NCBI RefSeq assembly: GCF_016741775.1
Contig: NZ_JAERRK010000036.1
Location: forward strand, 1 to 35,509
Direction: 5' to 3'
DNA length: 35,509 bases
Source: Streptomyces actinomycinicus
GTDB lineage: Bacteria; Actinomycetota; Actinomycetes; Streptomycetales; Streptomycetaceae
Shown: positions 25,114 through 32,306 of the stretch, piece after piece
Layout of the letters: the number at the start of each line of letters is the position of its first letter
How positions within the stretch are numbered: the stretch's first letter is position 1
Position numbers and translations under genes: made by a program
Notes under the pieces: model-generated
What the model saw: only the letters and a program-made list of their open reading frames with translations
Told to the model about the DNA's origin: nothing
The model's database searches: none

Positions 25114-25539
25114 TCACAGGACTCTCGTCGCGGTGATCATGAGGCGTCGGCAGCAGGTCAGCAGCCGGGCCAGGCGCCGGTACAGGTAGCCGCCGTAACC
25201 GATGCGGACGTTTCGCCGCGCCCGTCCGGCCGCCCGCAGGCTCTGCGACCGCGGGGGACTCGCGACGGCGTTCTCGCGCTGCATGACGTTTCCGCTCGAG
25301 CGGGCCGCGCCGGTGTCCCCCGGACCCGAGCCGGTCCTGCGCCGCAGCCGAGGGCCCAGGGGGGAGGCCGTGGAGCAGTGGTGCGTGCAGCGGATCGCCG
25401 GCCGGTGGACCGGGGCCGGCAGCGTGACGAGCGGTGCCGGCCGTGCCGTGCGGGCGGGGACGCGCCCTTCGTCGCACAGGGGGCAGAGGAGCAGCCGGGC
25501 GTCGCCCGGGCTGCTCGACGGGCGGAATCGGTGGGGCAT
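25114..25539 (-). CDS. Hypothetical basic protein with a CxxC motif (141 aa)
   Basis: ATG 25539 has GGGAGGA about 9 bases upstream and the frame has the high third-position G/C expected of coding DNA. The product begins with a possible half zinc ribbon (LLLCPLCDEGRV, residues 16-27). It has further Cys/His (CTHHC near 52) and a basic, Arg-rich C-terminal half ending YLYRRLARLLTCCRRLMITA. No family is recognised. It is the first gene of the minus-strand array, 84 bp before the roadblock gene and divergent from sigma-like gene C. Coding is likely but not certain. Confidence 0.5.
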   Translation of the reverse strand: MPHRFRPSSSPGDARLLLCPLCDEGRVPARTARPAPLVTLPAPVHRPAIRCTHHCSTASPLGPRLRRRTGSGPGDTGAARSSGNVMQRENAVASPPRSQSLRAAGRARRNVRIGYGGYLYRRLARLLTCCRRLMITATRVL

Positions 25540-25958
25540 GGCGGGGTCCTCCCGGGGGAGTCGTTGCTTCCCTGTCCACGGAAGATCGCGCGCGCGTCCG
25601 GAGCAATGCGGGGTCACCCCTATTTCCCTCTGCCGAGACCTAGGGGGACGGTGCGGGTGCGCGGCGGAAGCCCTGCGCGCGGCGGGGAGTGCCGCCCCGG
25701 CCCCGGCTGGGCCGCCCAGACCGGAACGTAACGTTCGGGTAACGGGGCGGGATGTGTCGGTAGGGGTTCGCTCTACAGCTCCGTCCGCGCCGGCCATGTA
25801 CCGGCCGCCACGCGTGGGGGTCCGCTCGAAGCGCCGGCGTGCAGGAGCGGTGAAGCGGCCGGCGGCCGGCGACGGACACCAGGTTTCGACGGGACACCGG
25901 CCCGCAGACGGGCCGCGTCCGTCGTCGGCGGATCTGTCCGAGGCGGAGGGGAGACGCT
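25540..25958. promoter_or_regulatory. Divergent intergenic region before sigma-like gene C
   Basis: A 419-bp gap between the 141-aa gene (-) and gene C (+). It holds an inverted repeat CCCCTA/TAGGGG (25617-25622 and 25641-25646) and the repeat element at 25723-25744. The remainder has open frames but no supported gene. Promoters for both directions are expected here. Confidence 0.45.
25723..25744 (+). promoter_or_regulatory. GGAAC box with tandem GTAACG, 11-bp spacing
   Basis: GTAACG occurs at 25728-25733 and 25739-25744, one helical turn apart. The first copy overlaps an inverted repeat GAACG-TAA-CGTTC (25724-25736) and follows GGAAC (25723-25727), a word seen in -35 elements of many ECF-dependent promoters. 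It lies about 215 bp upstream of gene C. An activator or ECF binding site is plausible; no good -10 element follows at the usual distance. Confidence 0.35.
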
Positions 25959-27599
25959 GTGCCACCCAGCGAGCAGGAGGACCTCGCGTCCCGGTCCGAC
26001 GCGGAACTGACGGCGCGGGTACGCACATCGGCGGCGGACGCCGAACTCTCCGAACTGTACAGACGTCACCGCGTGGCCGTGTCGTCCTACGCCCGCACCT
26101 GCTGCCGGGAGTGGCACACCGCCGAGGAACTCACCGCGGAGGCTTTCACGCGGACCATCCAGGCGGTACGTGGCGGACATGGCCCCGAACAGGCCTGGCG
26201 CCCTTACCTCTTGGCCGTGGTCCGGCGCGTCGCCGCCGACTGGAGCGCGACGTCGCGCCGCACCGATCTCTCCCCCGACTTCGAGAACTGGCTCACGGAA
26301 GTGCCCGGTTGCGACCCCGTCGAAACGGGCGAGGAGCGGCTGCTGCGCCTCGAGGACGGCAACCTCGTGCTGCAGGCCTTCCGTTCACTGCCGGAGCGGT
26401 GGCAAGGGGTGCTGTGGCACACGCTCGTGGAGGGCGAGAGCACGGCCGAGGTCGGCGCACTGCTGGGACTGAGCCCCAGCGGAGTCGCCTCACTGGCCGC
26501 GCGTGCCCGGGAAGGTCTCCGCGAGGCGTACCTCGCCGTGATCGCCGGATTCGGCACGGAAGGCGAGTGTCTGCACTACAGCGGTCTGCTCGCCGCAGCG
26601 GTCCGCGGCACGGGACGCCGGACGAGCAAGAGCCTCCAGCGCCACCTCGCCGGCTGCGAACGCTGCACCCGCGCGATGGCCGATCTCAGGCGGCTCAACA
26701 CGCAGTTGCCCTCCGCGCTGACCGCGGGCGTGCTGCTGTGGGGCGGTGCCGCCTACGTCACCGCACGCGCGGGCGGAACCCACGCGACCGCCGCGTTGAC
26801 GGCGCAGCAGGCCGTTCCGGCGACCGGCGGGCCCACCGGTCTGACGGCCAGGGCCAAGGCGGCCGGCCTCGGTGCCGGAGCCGCGGCCGCTGCGATCGCC
26901 CTCGCCGTCACCATCGGCTCGCTCCTGCCCGGGCCGGAGGACGGCAAGGGTCACGCGGCGCCGCCGCCGAGCGGCCCGTCGGCCGTCATGTCCTCGCTCG
27001 TCACATCGCCGTCCGCGTCGCCGTCGGCGTCCGCGAAGCGCCGATCGGCCTCCCCCACGCCGAAACCGGCGCCCACCAGGCCGCCCCGGGCCCGGCAACG
27101 GCCCAGCCCCCAGGCGAGTCCCGCTCCGGCACCCTCGTGGGCGCCGGAGGCCGACGCGCGCACACGCCTGCGCATCGCGCCGACGGACACCTGCATGGAG
27201 ATCGCGGGCGGCACCACGGCGGAGGGAGCCCGGCCTCGCCAGGCCGCGTGTGACGGCACCCCGGCCCAGCTGTGGGACCTGGTGTCGGCCGACGCCGGGA
27301 ACTACTACGGCGGGACCCGCCTGCGCAACGTCGCGAGCGGGCTCTGCCTCACCAGCTCGGGCGCGACCGAGGACGACTCCCCGGTGGAGCAGCGGCCCTG
27401 TGACCCCGACGACGGCAGTCAGGTGTGGCTGCAGTGCGACGAGTCGTCGGACGACGGCGTGAACTTCATCGACGAGACCGACGAGATGTACCTCATCCTG
27501 GACGACTGGTCGGACAGCGACGGCACGCCCGGCGACACCATCGGTACCAGCCACATGTACGTCGACGCCCCGTCATTCGGCTTCCGCATGGACGCCTGA
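25959..27599 (+). CDS. Sigma-like membrane protein C: ECF sigma, ZAS zinc motif, TM helix, extracellular ricin-type lectin domain (546 aa)
   Basis: The closest paralog of protein B. Sigma-2 is at about 28-100 (LYRRHRVAVSSYARTCCREW; HTAEELTAEAFTRTIQAV). Sigma-4 is at about 135-195 (SLPERWQGVLWHTLVEGES; LGLSPSGVASLAARAREGLR). The ZAS-like motif is C204, H229, C233, C236, with W261 25 residues on. A TM helix spans about 300-323, then a Ser/Pro/Ala-rich spacer (330-395) and a ricin-type beta-trefoil region (400-546; TCMEIAGG, AQLWDLVS, LRNVASGLCLTSSG, SQVWLQC). That lectin fold usually binds galactose- or xylose-containing glycans. GTG 25959 is supported by GGAGGGGAG. The gene ends at a strong palindrome. 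Outside sugar binding controlling the sigma part is an inference. Confidence 0.9.
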   Translation: MPPSEQEDLASRSDAELTARVRTSAADAELSELYRRHRVAVSSYARTCCREWHTAEELTAEAFTRTIQAVRGGHGPEQAWRPYLLAVVRRVAADWSATSRRTDLSPDFENWLTEVPGCDPVETGEERLLRLEDGNLVLQAFRSLPERWQGVLWHTLVEGESTAEVGALLGLSPSGVASLAARAREGLREAYLAVIAGFGTEGECLHYSGLLAAAVRGTGRRTSKSLQRHLAGCERCTRAMADLRRLNTQLPSALTAGVLLWGGAAYVTARAGGTHATAALTAQQAVPATGGPTGLTARAKAAGLGAGAAAAAIALAVTIGSLLPGPEDGKGHAAPPPSGPSAVMSSLVTSPSASPSASAKRRSASPTPKPAPTRPPRARQRPSPQASPAPAPSWAPEADARTRLRIAPTDTCMEIAGGTTAEGARPRQAACDGTPAQLWDLVSADAGNYYGGTRLRNVASGLCLTSSGATEDDSPVEQRPCDPDDGSQVWLQCDESSDDGVNFIDETDEMYLILDDWSDSDGTPGDTIGTSHMYVDAPSFGFRMDA

Positions 27600-27607
27600 C
27601 GGGGCAT

Positions 27608-27645
27608 GGAGGGCGGGGCCACCGGTACCGGTGGCCCCGCCCTCC
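27608..27645. terminator. Perfect 38-bp palindrome, bidirectional terminator
   Basis: GGAGGGCGGGGCCACCGGT is followed at once by its exact reverse complement, giving a 19-bp stem without mismatch. It lies between the convergent stop codons of gene C (27599) and the thioester-protein gene (27659), so it can stop transcription from both sides. Confidence 0.85.
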
Positions 27646-27658
27646 GCGCGGAGTCGGG

Positions 27659-29032
27659 TCAGTGCCTGCGCGACTTCCGCGACTGGCCGGCCCTGGACGT
27701 ACGGAAACCGCGGTGGTGTACCACCAGGAGCAGGATGCCCGTGAGTGCCGCGGCGACGCCGACCAGGCCCATGACGACGGGTGCGGAGCCGCCGCCCGTC
27801 CGGGCGAGGCCCCCGCCGCCGGAGGACCCGCTCGTGCCCGGTGCGGCAGCGGGCGGCGTGGGCCGGAAGGTCGAGCTGGTGCACTTCAGTGCGCCCTGGA
27901 ACCTCTTGGAGAACCCGCCCGGCCCGGTGACCTCTATGTCGTACGCGTCACCCTCGCGCACCTTCACCAGGACGTCCGCGCTGCCTCCCGGTTTCACGAC
28001 GGCCTCTTGGCCGGCGACCGTGGTGGACCACGGTTCGTCACCCGAGTTCTGCAGCGTGACGAGCACCCCGCCCTTGTCGCAGTGTTCCTCGGCATTGGCC
28101 GCCGGAATCACGTCGTGCGACCCTTCGGCCCAGTTCACGCTCACTTCGGCCGTGACGGAAACGGGAGCGGAACCGCCGAGGATGAGGGTCTGACTGGAGC
28201 CGTCCACCGCCTTGAACGCACGCCCCACGGTGGGCGGGCTCACGGCGGTCGCAGTCAGCCGCGCTCTGCCCGAGGCCGCCCCCGGCGGCACGGAGAAGTA
28301 GAGCTGGTCCCCGTTGCCGGCCGAGGTGACCGGGTGGCCCTGACCGTCGACGATCCGCACCCCGTCGGGGGAGTCGTCCAGCGTCAGTCCGATCGTGTCG
28401 GCGCTGGTGGTCACGGTGACGGGGCCGATCCTCTCGTTGCTGTTCCCGGCGAGGGTCGACGCGGACAGCTGCAGCGTGGGTTTCGGCTCGCCGGCGTCCT
28501 CGGCATGGGACGTGAGCCACTCGGTGAGCCGCGCGGCCGCCTGATCGTGCGGTACGGCATCCACCTTGTCGGAGAAGTGCCAGATGGCGGCCTGGGTCCC
28601 CGCTGCTGCCGTGTCCTCGTCCAGCGAGTCGATACCCGCGCTCTGCGCCACCTGCTCCGGGCTCAGGTTCGGGAAGGAGTGGCCGAGGATCCAACCGATC
28701 TTGCCGGCGTCCGGATTCCCCGAGAGAGTCGAGTTGCTCCAGTCGGTTTCCGTGTACGCCGCTCCGTCGACGGCTCCGTGATACAGGTCGATGCAGTACA
28801 CCTGGAGTTCCTGGCCGTCGAGCGTCAGGGAACTCGTCCCGGCCGTGAGTTCGTAGCCGTCCTCGCCCTGTATCTCCACCTCGTCCGCGTGGACGAAGTC
28901 GCCCAGAGTGGCCGCTGCGCCGTTGTCGTCGGCCCGTGCGGTCCCCGTGAGCGCGGCGACGCCCCACACGGCGCCGACGGTCAGCAGCAACACCGTGCGG
29001 AAGACGCCACCGGTGCTTCGTGTACGCCCCAT
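27659..29032 (-). CDS. Thioester-domain surface protein with LAxTG sorting signal (457 aa)
   Basis: A Sec signal peptide covers residues 1-34. The N-terminal thioester (TQxA) domain has the bond-forming pair C80 (in LQVYCIDLYHG) and Q147 (in GTQAAIWHF). Such domains form an internal Cys-Gln thioester that can attach covalently to host or environmental amines. The middle (about 175-390) looks like repeated beta-sandwich domains, with a possible disulfide pair. The C-terminus has LARTG at 409-413, a hydrophobic helix and the basic tail RKSRRH. LAxTG is the signal recognised by class E sortases of actinobacteria. AAGGTGGGG precedes ATG 29032. It lies 141 bp after sigma-like gene D on the same strand, so D and this protein may be functionally linked. 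Confidence 0.92.
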   Translation of the reverse strand: MGRTRSTGGVFRTVLLLTVGAVWGVAALTGTARADDNGAAATLGDFVHADEVEIQGEDGYELTAGTSSLTLDGQELQVYCIDLYHGAVDGAAYTETDWSNSTLSGNPDAGKIGWILGHSFPNLSPEQVAQSAGIDSLDEDTAAAGTQAAIWHFSDKVDAVPHDQAAARLTEWLTSHAEDAGEPKPTLQLSASTLAGNSNERIGPVTVTTSADTIGLTLDDSPDGVRIVDGQGHPVTSAGNGDQLYFSVPPGAASGRARLTATAVSPPTVGRAFKAVDGSSQTLILGGSAPVSVTAEVSVNWAEGSHDVIPAANAEEHCDKGGVLVTLQNSGDEPWSTTVAGQEAVVKPGGSADVLVKVREGDAYDIEVTGPGGFSKRFQGALKCTSSTFRPTPPAAAPGTSGSSGGGGLARTGGGSAPVVMGLVGVAAALTGILLLVVHHRGFRTSRAGQSRKSRRH

Positions 29033-29173
29033 TCGATCCCCACCTTCTGTCCGGGCCGCTCGGCGGACGGCCGGGCTGGATGCCCCGCGGAGGGCCACTG
29101 CCGACGGCGGTGGCCGTTCCGTGTCGCTGAAGAGGGAGTAGGGGCCCTGAGGTCCTGGGGGTTTATGAGATCT

Positions 29174-30346
29174 TTATCTCGCAGACGGATGCACAGGTGT
29201 TCCCGGCGTCGCAGGAGGCGTGCTCGTCCCCGCCGGGGGAAGCGGATCCGGGTTCGGGGCCGCGGTGGCCGAACTGGGAGGGTGCGTGGGCGCGGGGTCG
29301 GTCGTGGAGTAGAGGGTTGCGGGCATGGGCAGGGCCCTGATGAGCAGGATGACGATCAGCAGACCCGCGGGAGCCAGCACGTCAGGCGTGGTGAGCTTCC
29401 GGGCGAAGGTGCTGATCCGCCGGGCGGCCGGTGTCGTGCCGGGCGGAACCGGGGCGCCGTCACCCCGCTCGGGGGAGACCAGAGTGGTGCCGCCCCAGGG
29501 CAGCAGGCCGTCGGCCAGGGTCCTGGCGGGGTGCTCGGTCAGGGCGAGGAGATCGCGCCGGGCCCGGCAGCAGTCGGGACAGTGAGCGATGTGTTCTTCG
29601 AGGTCGCAGCTGTGCGGCGTGCCGTCCCCGCGGGTCGCGAGGTCGATCAGAGGGACGAGGAGGCGGCAGGGGCCGTCTCCGACGCGGTCGGCGAACACGT
29701 CGAGGTACGTGCGACGGAAGTCCTCCAGAGCCCTGTCCCGGAGTACCGGCACGGAGGCCTGCCGGCCGCCGGACGGCCGGCCCCCGCACACCGTGTCGCC
29801 CGGCAGGACCACCGTGTGCCACACCGCTGCCCGTGTCGTCTCGGGAAGCCGACGGAACGCAGCGAGGAGGGCACCGTCGTGCTCCGGGACGCCCCCGCCG
29901 GACACCGGGCCCAGCGCGTGGTGCGCGGCCAGCCAGGACAGCAGGCCGCAGGACAGCCGGTCGGTGTGACCGGCCCGGGCCCATTCGACAGCGGTCCGGT
30001 GGACGAGGGTCAGCAGATGGTGCTGCCAGGGCGCCCGCTGGAACGGGACGCCCGGCTCGAGGAGGGCCTGCTCGAGGGCCTCGGCGGCGAGGACCCGGGC
30101 GAAGGTCTGGTCCGCGCACAACCGGGCGTAGGCGAGCATCGCGGGGAAGTGCCGCCGGCGCAGTTCCGCGGTGGCGGCCCTGGCATGGCCCTGCCGGGCC
30201 GCGGTGCCGGCGGCCGACGCACGCCGTACGGACAGGAGCACGGCGTCGGGCAACTCCGCCCAGGGAACGAGCCCCGGTGCCCCACCGGGCGGGTGAGGGG
30301 ACGCGGAGGGGGATCGAGACCCGCCGGACCGCCTTCTCCGGGACAC
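29174..30346 (-). CDS. Sigma-like membrane protein D: degenerate ECF sigma, ZAS zinc motif, TM helix (390 aa)
   Basis: Paralog of A, B and C. A sigma-2-like region lies at about 35-130 (LRRRHFPAMLAYARLC; LAAEALEQALLE). The sigma-4 region (165-220; RLPETTRAAVWHTVVLPGD) has lost the HTH: Gly/Arg-rich residues replace the recognition helix. The ZAS-like motif is C227, H252, C256, C259 (HIAHCPDC), with W284 25 residues on. A TM helix spans about 322-341, then a 50-residue Pro/Thr tail without a sensor domain. GTG 30346 is supported by GGGAGG; the open frame further upstream overlaps the protease gene's end and is not protein-like. It lies 95 bp after the S1 protease gene. As with A, direct promoter recognition is doubtful. 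Confidence 0.78.
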   Translation of the reverse strand: MSRRRRSGGSRSPSASPHPPGGAPGLVPWAELPDAVLLSVRRASAAGTAARQGHARAATAELRRRHFPAMLAYARLCADQTFARVLAAEALEQALLEPGVPFQRAPWQHHLLTLVHRTAVEWARAGHTDRLSCGLLSWLAAHHALGPVSGGGVPEHDGALLAAFRRLPETTRAAVWHTVVLPGDTVCGGRPSGGRQASVPVLRDRALEDFRRTYLDVFADRVGDGPCRLLVPLIDLATRGDGTPHSCDLEEHIAHCPDCCRARRDLLALTEHPARTLADGLLPWGGTTLVSPERGDGAPVPPGTTPAARRISTFARKLTTPDVLAPAGLLIVILLIRALPMPATLYSTTDPAPTHPPSSATAAPNPDPLPPAGTSTPPATPGTPVHPSAR

Positions 30347-30441
30347 TGCGCCGCCTCCCTTTCGTCTGTGCCCGGACACTGCCCGCCCGGGTCGGGGGAG
30401 GCCACGGCCTCGACCGCGACCTCCTGCCATCGCCCGCCCCG

Positions 30442-32010
30442 TCAATAGGCGGCCGGGCCGGACACGGGCCCGTCGTCGTAACCCGACGGATATGAACCCT
30501 GGGCGGGCCCGTCGCCGTATGCGGAGGCGTAGGGGTCCTGTGCGGATCCGTCGTCGTATCCCGGCGAGTAGCCGCTCCGGTCCGAGCCGTCGGCGTACCC
30601 CGACGGGTAGTCGCCGGAGACCGAGCCGTCGCCGTAACCCGACGGGTAGTCGCTCCAGTCCGCTGCGTCGTCGTAACCCGGGGGATTGACGGCGCTGCCG
30701 TTGCTTCCACCGCCGTAGGCGGCGGAACCGTTCGCGGCCACTCCGATGGCGTCCCCGGGGCAGTCCGGAGTGTCTCCGATCGCGCTGCCTCCGCTGCCGG
30801 CCGCGCCCGCGCCGGCCGCCCCGCCGGAGCCGCCCGCTCCGCCGCCGGTCGGGGGCGCGGGGCTGGGGGACACCGTGCTGCCCGCGGCCCCGCCGGTCGT
30901 GCTGCCGCCACCCGAGCCGAGCTGGGCACCCGTGGCCTGCAGCGCGGCGGTGACCGGCTGGAAGAACGTCTCGCCCCCCGAGCTGCAATCGCCGCCGCCA
31001 CCGGAGGTCAGGCCGACCGCGGCATTGCCGGAGAACAGAGCGCCGCCGCTGTCACCGTCTTCGGCGCACACGTCCGTGTCGATCAGCCCGCTGATGGACC
31101 CGCTCTCGTAGTTCGCAGTGGCGTTCAGCCCGATCACGGTGCCCCCGTGCAGGCCGGACGTCTGTCCGCTGCGCTGCACCTTCATGCCGACGGTGGCTTC
31201 GACTGCTTGGGTGATCGGCTGTGTGCTGCCGTTGTAGAGGTTCACCGCGCTGGGTGGCTGCGCCTGTACGGCGTCGTACTTCACGAGTTCGTAGTCGCTG
31301 CGTGGATAGCCACTGCTCACGACCGTGCCTTGGCCCAGCCCCGTGTCCCACGGTCCCTCACCGCAGTGGCCCGCGGTGAGGAAGGCCGGCGCACCCTGGT
31401 AGATGACGTTGAATCCGAGGGAACAGATGGCGCTGCCACTGTTGATCGAGTCACCACCGTTGCCCGCGAACTCCTTCAGCTTCCCCGCCGACCGCTTGAC
31501 GGTGACGGCACCCCCCAACGCCCGGGTCGCCGCCGTAAGCTGATCCCACTTCCGCCCCACGACCGTCCTGTCCGCGGTGACCGAAACCTTGTCCGTCCTG
31601 GGGTCGACGTGCCAGGAGGTGCCCGGAATCGTCGCCGTGTCTCCCAACTTCCTCTGCACAATGTCGAGTTGAGCCGCACTGTAGGTCACCACTCTGGCTA
31701 CGGCCCCGTCACGGGTGACCCTGTCCGCGGAGTCCTGGTCAGTCACGTTGACGACGACCTTGCCGCCCGAGTGCTCGTAGTACCAGCCGGCCGACTTGTC
31801 CGCTCCGAGTTGACCCACCAGCGACGCGGCGAACTGGGTGGCCACCGGGAGGCTGAACGTTCTGGGGCCCGCCGTGGAGTCCGTGTCGGCCATGGCGGCG
31901 GGGAGCGCGACGGATGCCGCGCCGACGGCGAGAGCGCCGGCCGCGACCAGGGCACCGGTTCGTCTCTTCTCTCTCTTCTCTCTTTCACGTCTGTGTCTCA
32001 ACTTGCCCAT
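30442..32010 (-). CDS. Secreted S1 (streptogrisin-like) serine protease with Tyr-rich repeat tail (522 aa)
   Basis: A long twin-basic signal peptide covers residues 1-41. The pro-region (about 45-185) includes a stretch typical of alpha-lytic/streptogrisin precursors. The chymotrypsin-like domain (about 186-365) carries H215 in LTAGHCGEG, D239 in PRSDYELVKYD and S321 in EDGDSGGALF; cysteines flank these as in streptogrisins. After a Gly/Ser/Thr-rich linker (365-440) come six 13-residue repeats (consensus YPSGYxDGSxxGx) to the C-terminus, which is not the usual chitin-binding domain. The start at ATG 32010 is chosen for the signal peptide; the ribosome binding site is weak. The gene lies between a peptidoglycan-binding protein and sigma-like gene D, same strand. 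Confidence 0.93.
   Translation of the reverse strand: MGKLRHRREREKREKRRTGALVAAGALAVGAASVALPAAMADTDSTAGPRTFSLPVATQFAASLVGQLGADKSAGWYYEHSGGKVVVNVTDQDSADRVTRDGAVARVVTYSAAQLDIVQRKLGDTATIPGTSWHVDPRTDKVSVTADRTVVGRKWDQLTAATRALGGAVTVKRSAGKLKEFAGNGGDSINSGSAICSLGFNVIYQGAPAFLTAGHCGEGPWDTGLGQGTVVSSGYPRSDYELVKYDAVQAQPPSAVNLYNGSTQPITQAVEATVGMKVQRSGQTSGLHGGTVIGLNATANYESGSISGLIDTDVCAEDGDSGGALFSGNAAVGLTSGGGGDCSSGGETFFQPVTAALQATGAQLGSGGGSTTGGAAGSTVSPSPAPPTGGGAGGSGGAAGAGAAGSGGSAIGDTPDCPGDAIGVAANGSAAYGGGSNGSAVNPPGYDDAADWSDYPSGYGDGSVSGDYPSGYADGSDRSGYSPGYDDGSAQDPYASAYGDGPAQGSYPSGYDDGPVSGPAAY
30454..30687 (-). repeat. Six tandem 39-bp repeats encoding 13-aa Tyr/Gly/Asp units
   Basis: The tail of the protease is built from six consecutive 13-residue units (residues 442-519), e.g. 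YPSGYGDGSVSGD, YPSGYADGSDRSG, YSPGYDDGSAQDP, then AAY and stop. The first unit is the most divergent. Tandem repeats like this change copy number by slippage and often serve surface binding or aggregation. Confidence 0.85.
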
Positions 32011-32306
32011 CTCCAAAGGACCGGCCGTCGAGGAGCCGGCCCTGGTATCGCGGACGGCGGGCACCGTCCCACTCGTGGATGAGATAGCTGAAGGGCGCGG
32101 ACAGAGATGACCGGTGCGGGCCTGAGCTGCAGACGCGACCGGGTCTGACTGGCGTGCACCCCCTGTGTCGTTCCTCGCAACGGACATCGTGGAGGAGGGG
32201 ACGTGCACGAGAAGAGCCTGCTGTTTTGCGTTCCCTTTACCAGGGGGCCGGGGGAAGAGAGCCCGGCGTGGAGCGCGAAGCGGCGGCGCTGGGCGGGGAG
32301 CCGGCC

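Noticed and set aside
23468..25606. Upstream in-frame extension of recombinase-fold protein F into an 844-aa product
   Set aside because: A strong ribosome binding site fixes the start at 23467, and the extension is antisense-like across two supported genes.
27425..30448. A 1007-codon plus-strand frame across the thioester and sigma-like D genes
   Set aside because: It spans the ends of two supported minus-strand genes and the terminator palindrome, with no recognisable domain.
29116..32250. GGAAC words upstream of the thioester gene (reverse strand, 29116-29120) and of the S1 protease as a shared ECF promoter motif with 25723
   Set aside because: The word is short and expected about once per kilobase at this GC content, and no common -10 element follows at a fixed spacing.
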